This document shows, one piece after another, positions 39,955 through 40,227 of a DNA stretch of 40,227 nucleotides; position 1 is the stretch's first letter, and every line of letters starts with the position of its first letter. The stretch spans positions 1 to 40,227 of the forward strand of contig JAOZGP010000014.1 in assembly GCA_027491735.1 (NCBI GenBank), written 5' to 3'. Origin of the DNA: Thermoproteota archaeon. GTDB lineage: Archaea; Korarchaeota; Korarchaeia; Korarchaeales; Korarchaeaceae. The translations under genes and the position numbers were made by a program. The notes under the pieces are model-generated. The model did no database searches, was not told where the DNA came from, and worked only from the letters and a program-made list of their open reading frames with translations.

Positions 39955-40227
39955 ATGAACACGTCTCGAGCTGAGGAAATGAGCATTGAGCTTCTCGACG
40001 TCTCCTTTCAGTATTCAAAGAGACGGAAGTTTGCCTTGGTTGATATCAACTTGAAAATAAGGAGAGGGGAGTTTATTCTCATCTTAGGAAGGAGTGGGAG
40101 TGGTAAATCGACTTTCTTAAGGCTCCTGAACGGATTGATACCTCATTTTTACGAGGGAGAGCTGAAAGGAAGGGTGCTGGTGGATGGGATGGATACCAGA
40201 GAGCATAGTGTCGCTGAGCTCTCCAGG
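39955..40227 (+). CDS. ECF/CbiO-type ABC transporter ATPase, partial
   Basis: The frame runs off the window after 91 codons. It begins with [40 protein letters not shown] and [20 protein letters not shown]. The Walker A is GRSGSGKST. The pattern F-Y-x-G with LNGLIPH is typical of energy-coupling-factor ATPases (EcfA/CbiO), which power uptake of vitamins or metal ions together with a T component and S subunit that would lie outside. The ATG may be 39955 or 39979; only the N-terminal third is visible. Confidence 0.88.
   Translation, partial: MNTSRAEEMSIELLDVSFQYSKRRKFALVDINLKIRRGEFILILGRSGSGKSTFLRLLNGLIPHFYEGELKGRVLVDGMDTREHSVAELSR

Noticed and set aside
1-40227. CRISPR array
   Set aside because: No regularly spaced direct repeats of 24-37 nt were seen, and no cas gene is present.

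Overview
The window reads as chromosomal DNA of a thermophilic archaeon of the TACK group, most likely a member of Korarchaeota. The reasons are the combination of a crenactin-type actin, the RNA polymerase subunit Rpo8 (reported from Thermoproteota and Korarchaeota), a zinc-finger, multi-OB RPA of euryarchaeal style beside a short XPF nuclease, an archaeal SRP RNA, intron-bearing tRNA-Met, frequent TTG/GTG starts and TATA-type promoters. Species-level placement is inference; another deep TACK lineage is possible.

Region A (about 1-8,530) is A+T-richer accessory DNA surrounding the SRP RNA and an elongator-type tRNA-Met with a 36-nt intron. It holds two transporters (SBF/ACR3-like, TauE/SafE-like), a DUF2400-like protein, a secreted protein and a PD-(D/E)XK-like protein. 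It also holds four visibly broken genes: a frameshifted membrane wHTH protein, a frameshifted YaaA-like protein, a deleted and frameshifted DUF262/DUF1524 (GmrSD-type) gene, and a multi-wHTH gene cut by an in-frame stop. It looks like a decaying island, although single-base consensus errors could explain some of the lesions.

Region B (8,551-17,100) is mostly minus strand. It carries a TrmB regulator with two small unknown or pilin-like genes and a TRAM protein, glycerate 2-kinase overlapping a Clp1/Grc3 RNA kinase, an IS200/IS605 relic, ribose-1,5-bisphosphate isomerase (AMP/RuBisCO III pathway), a DUF72 protein, crenactin and an Ogt methyltransferase.

Region C (17,138-26,776) is an information-processing cluster: RtcA, RPA and XPF in one tight run, AsnRS convergent to it, a UbiD-family decarboxylase (possibly of the archaeal mevalonate pathway), Rpo8, a divergent TFB-like cyclin-fold protein without a zinc ribbon, a membrane-anchored HerA-type ATPase, and a Fap7-like kinase.

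Region D (26,831-30,509) has tRNA-Glu, a second small IS605-like remnant, a small membrane protein with UMP kinase, the wyosine enzyme Taw1, CTP-dependent riboflavin kinase and an antisense tRNA-Val.

Region E (30,276-37,550, minus strand) is the classical archaeal exosome/proteasome/RNase P superoperon, in transcription order L15e, COG1325 RNA-binding protein, Rpp30, Pop5, (gap), PsmA, SBDS, Rrp4, Rrp41, Rrp42, eL43, Brix, Pcc1. It couples RNA decay, ribosome maturation, tRNA maturation and protein turnover. After it come an Obg-type GTPase, a broken ribbon-helix-helix gene, ribosomal protein eS1 and the start of an ECF-type ABC ATPase that runs off the window.
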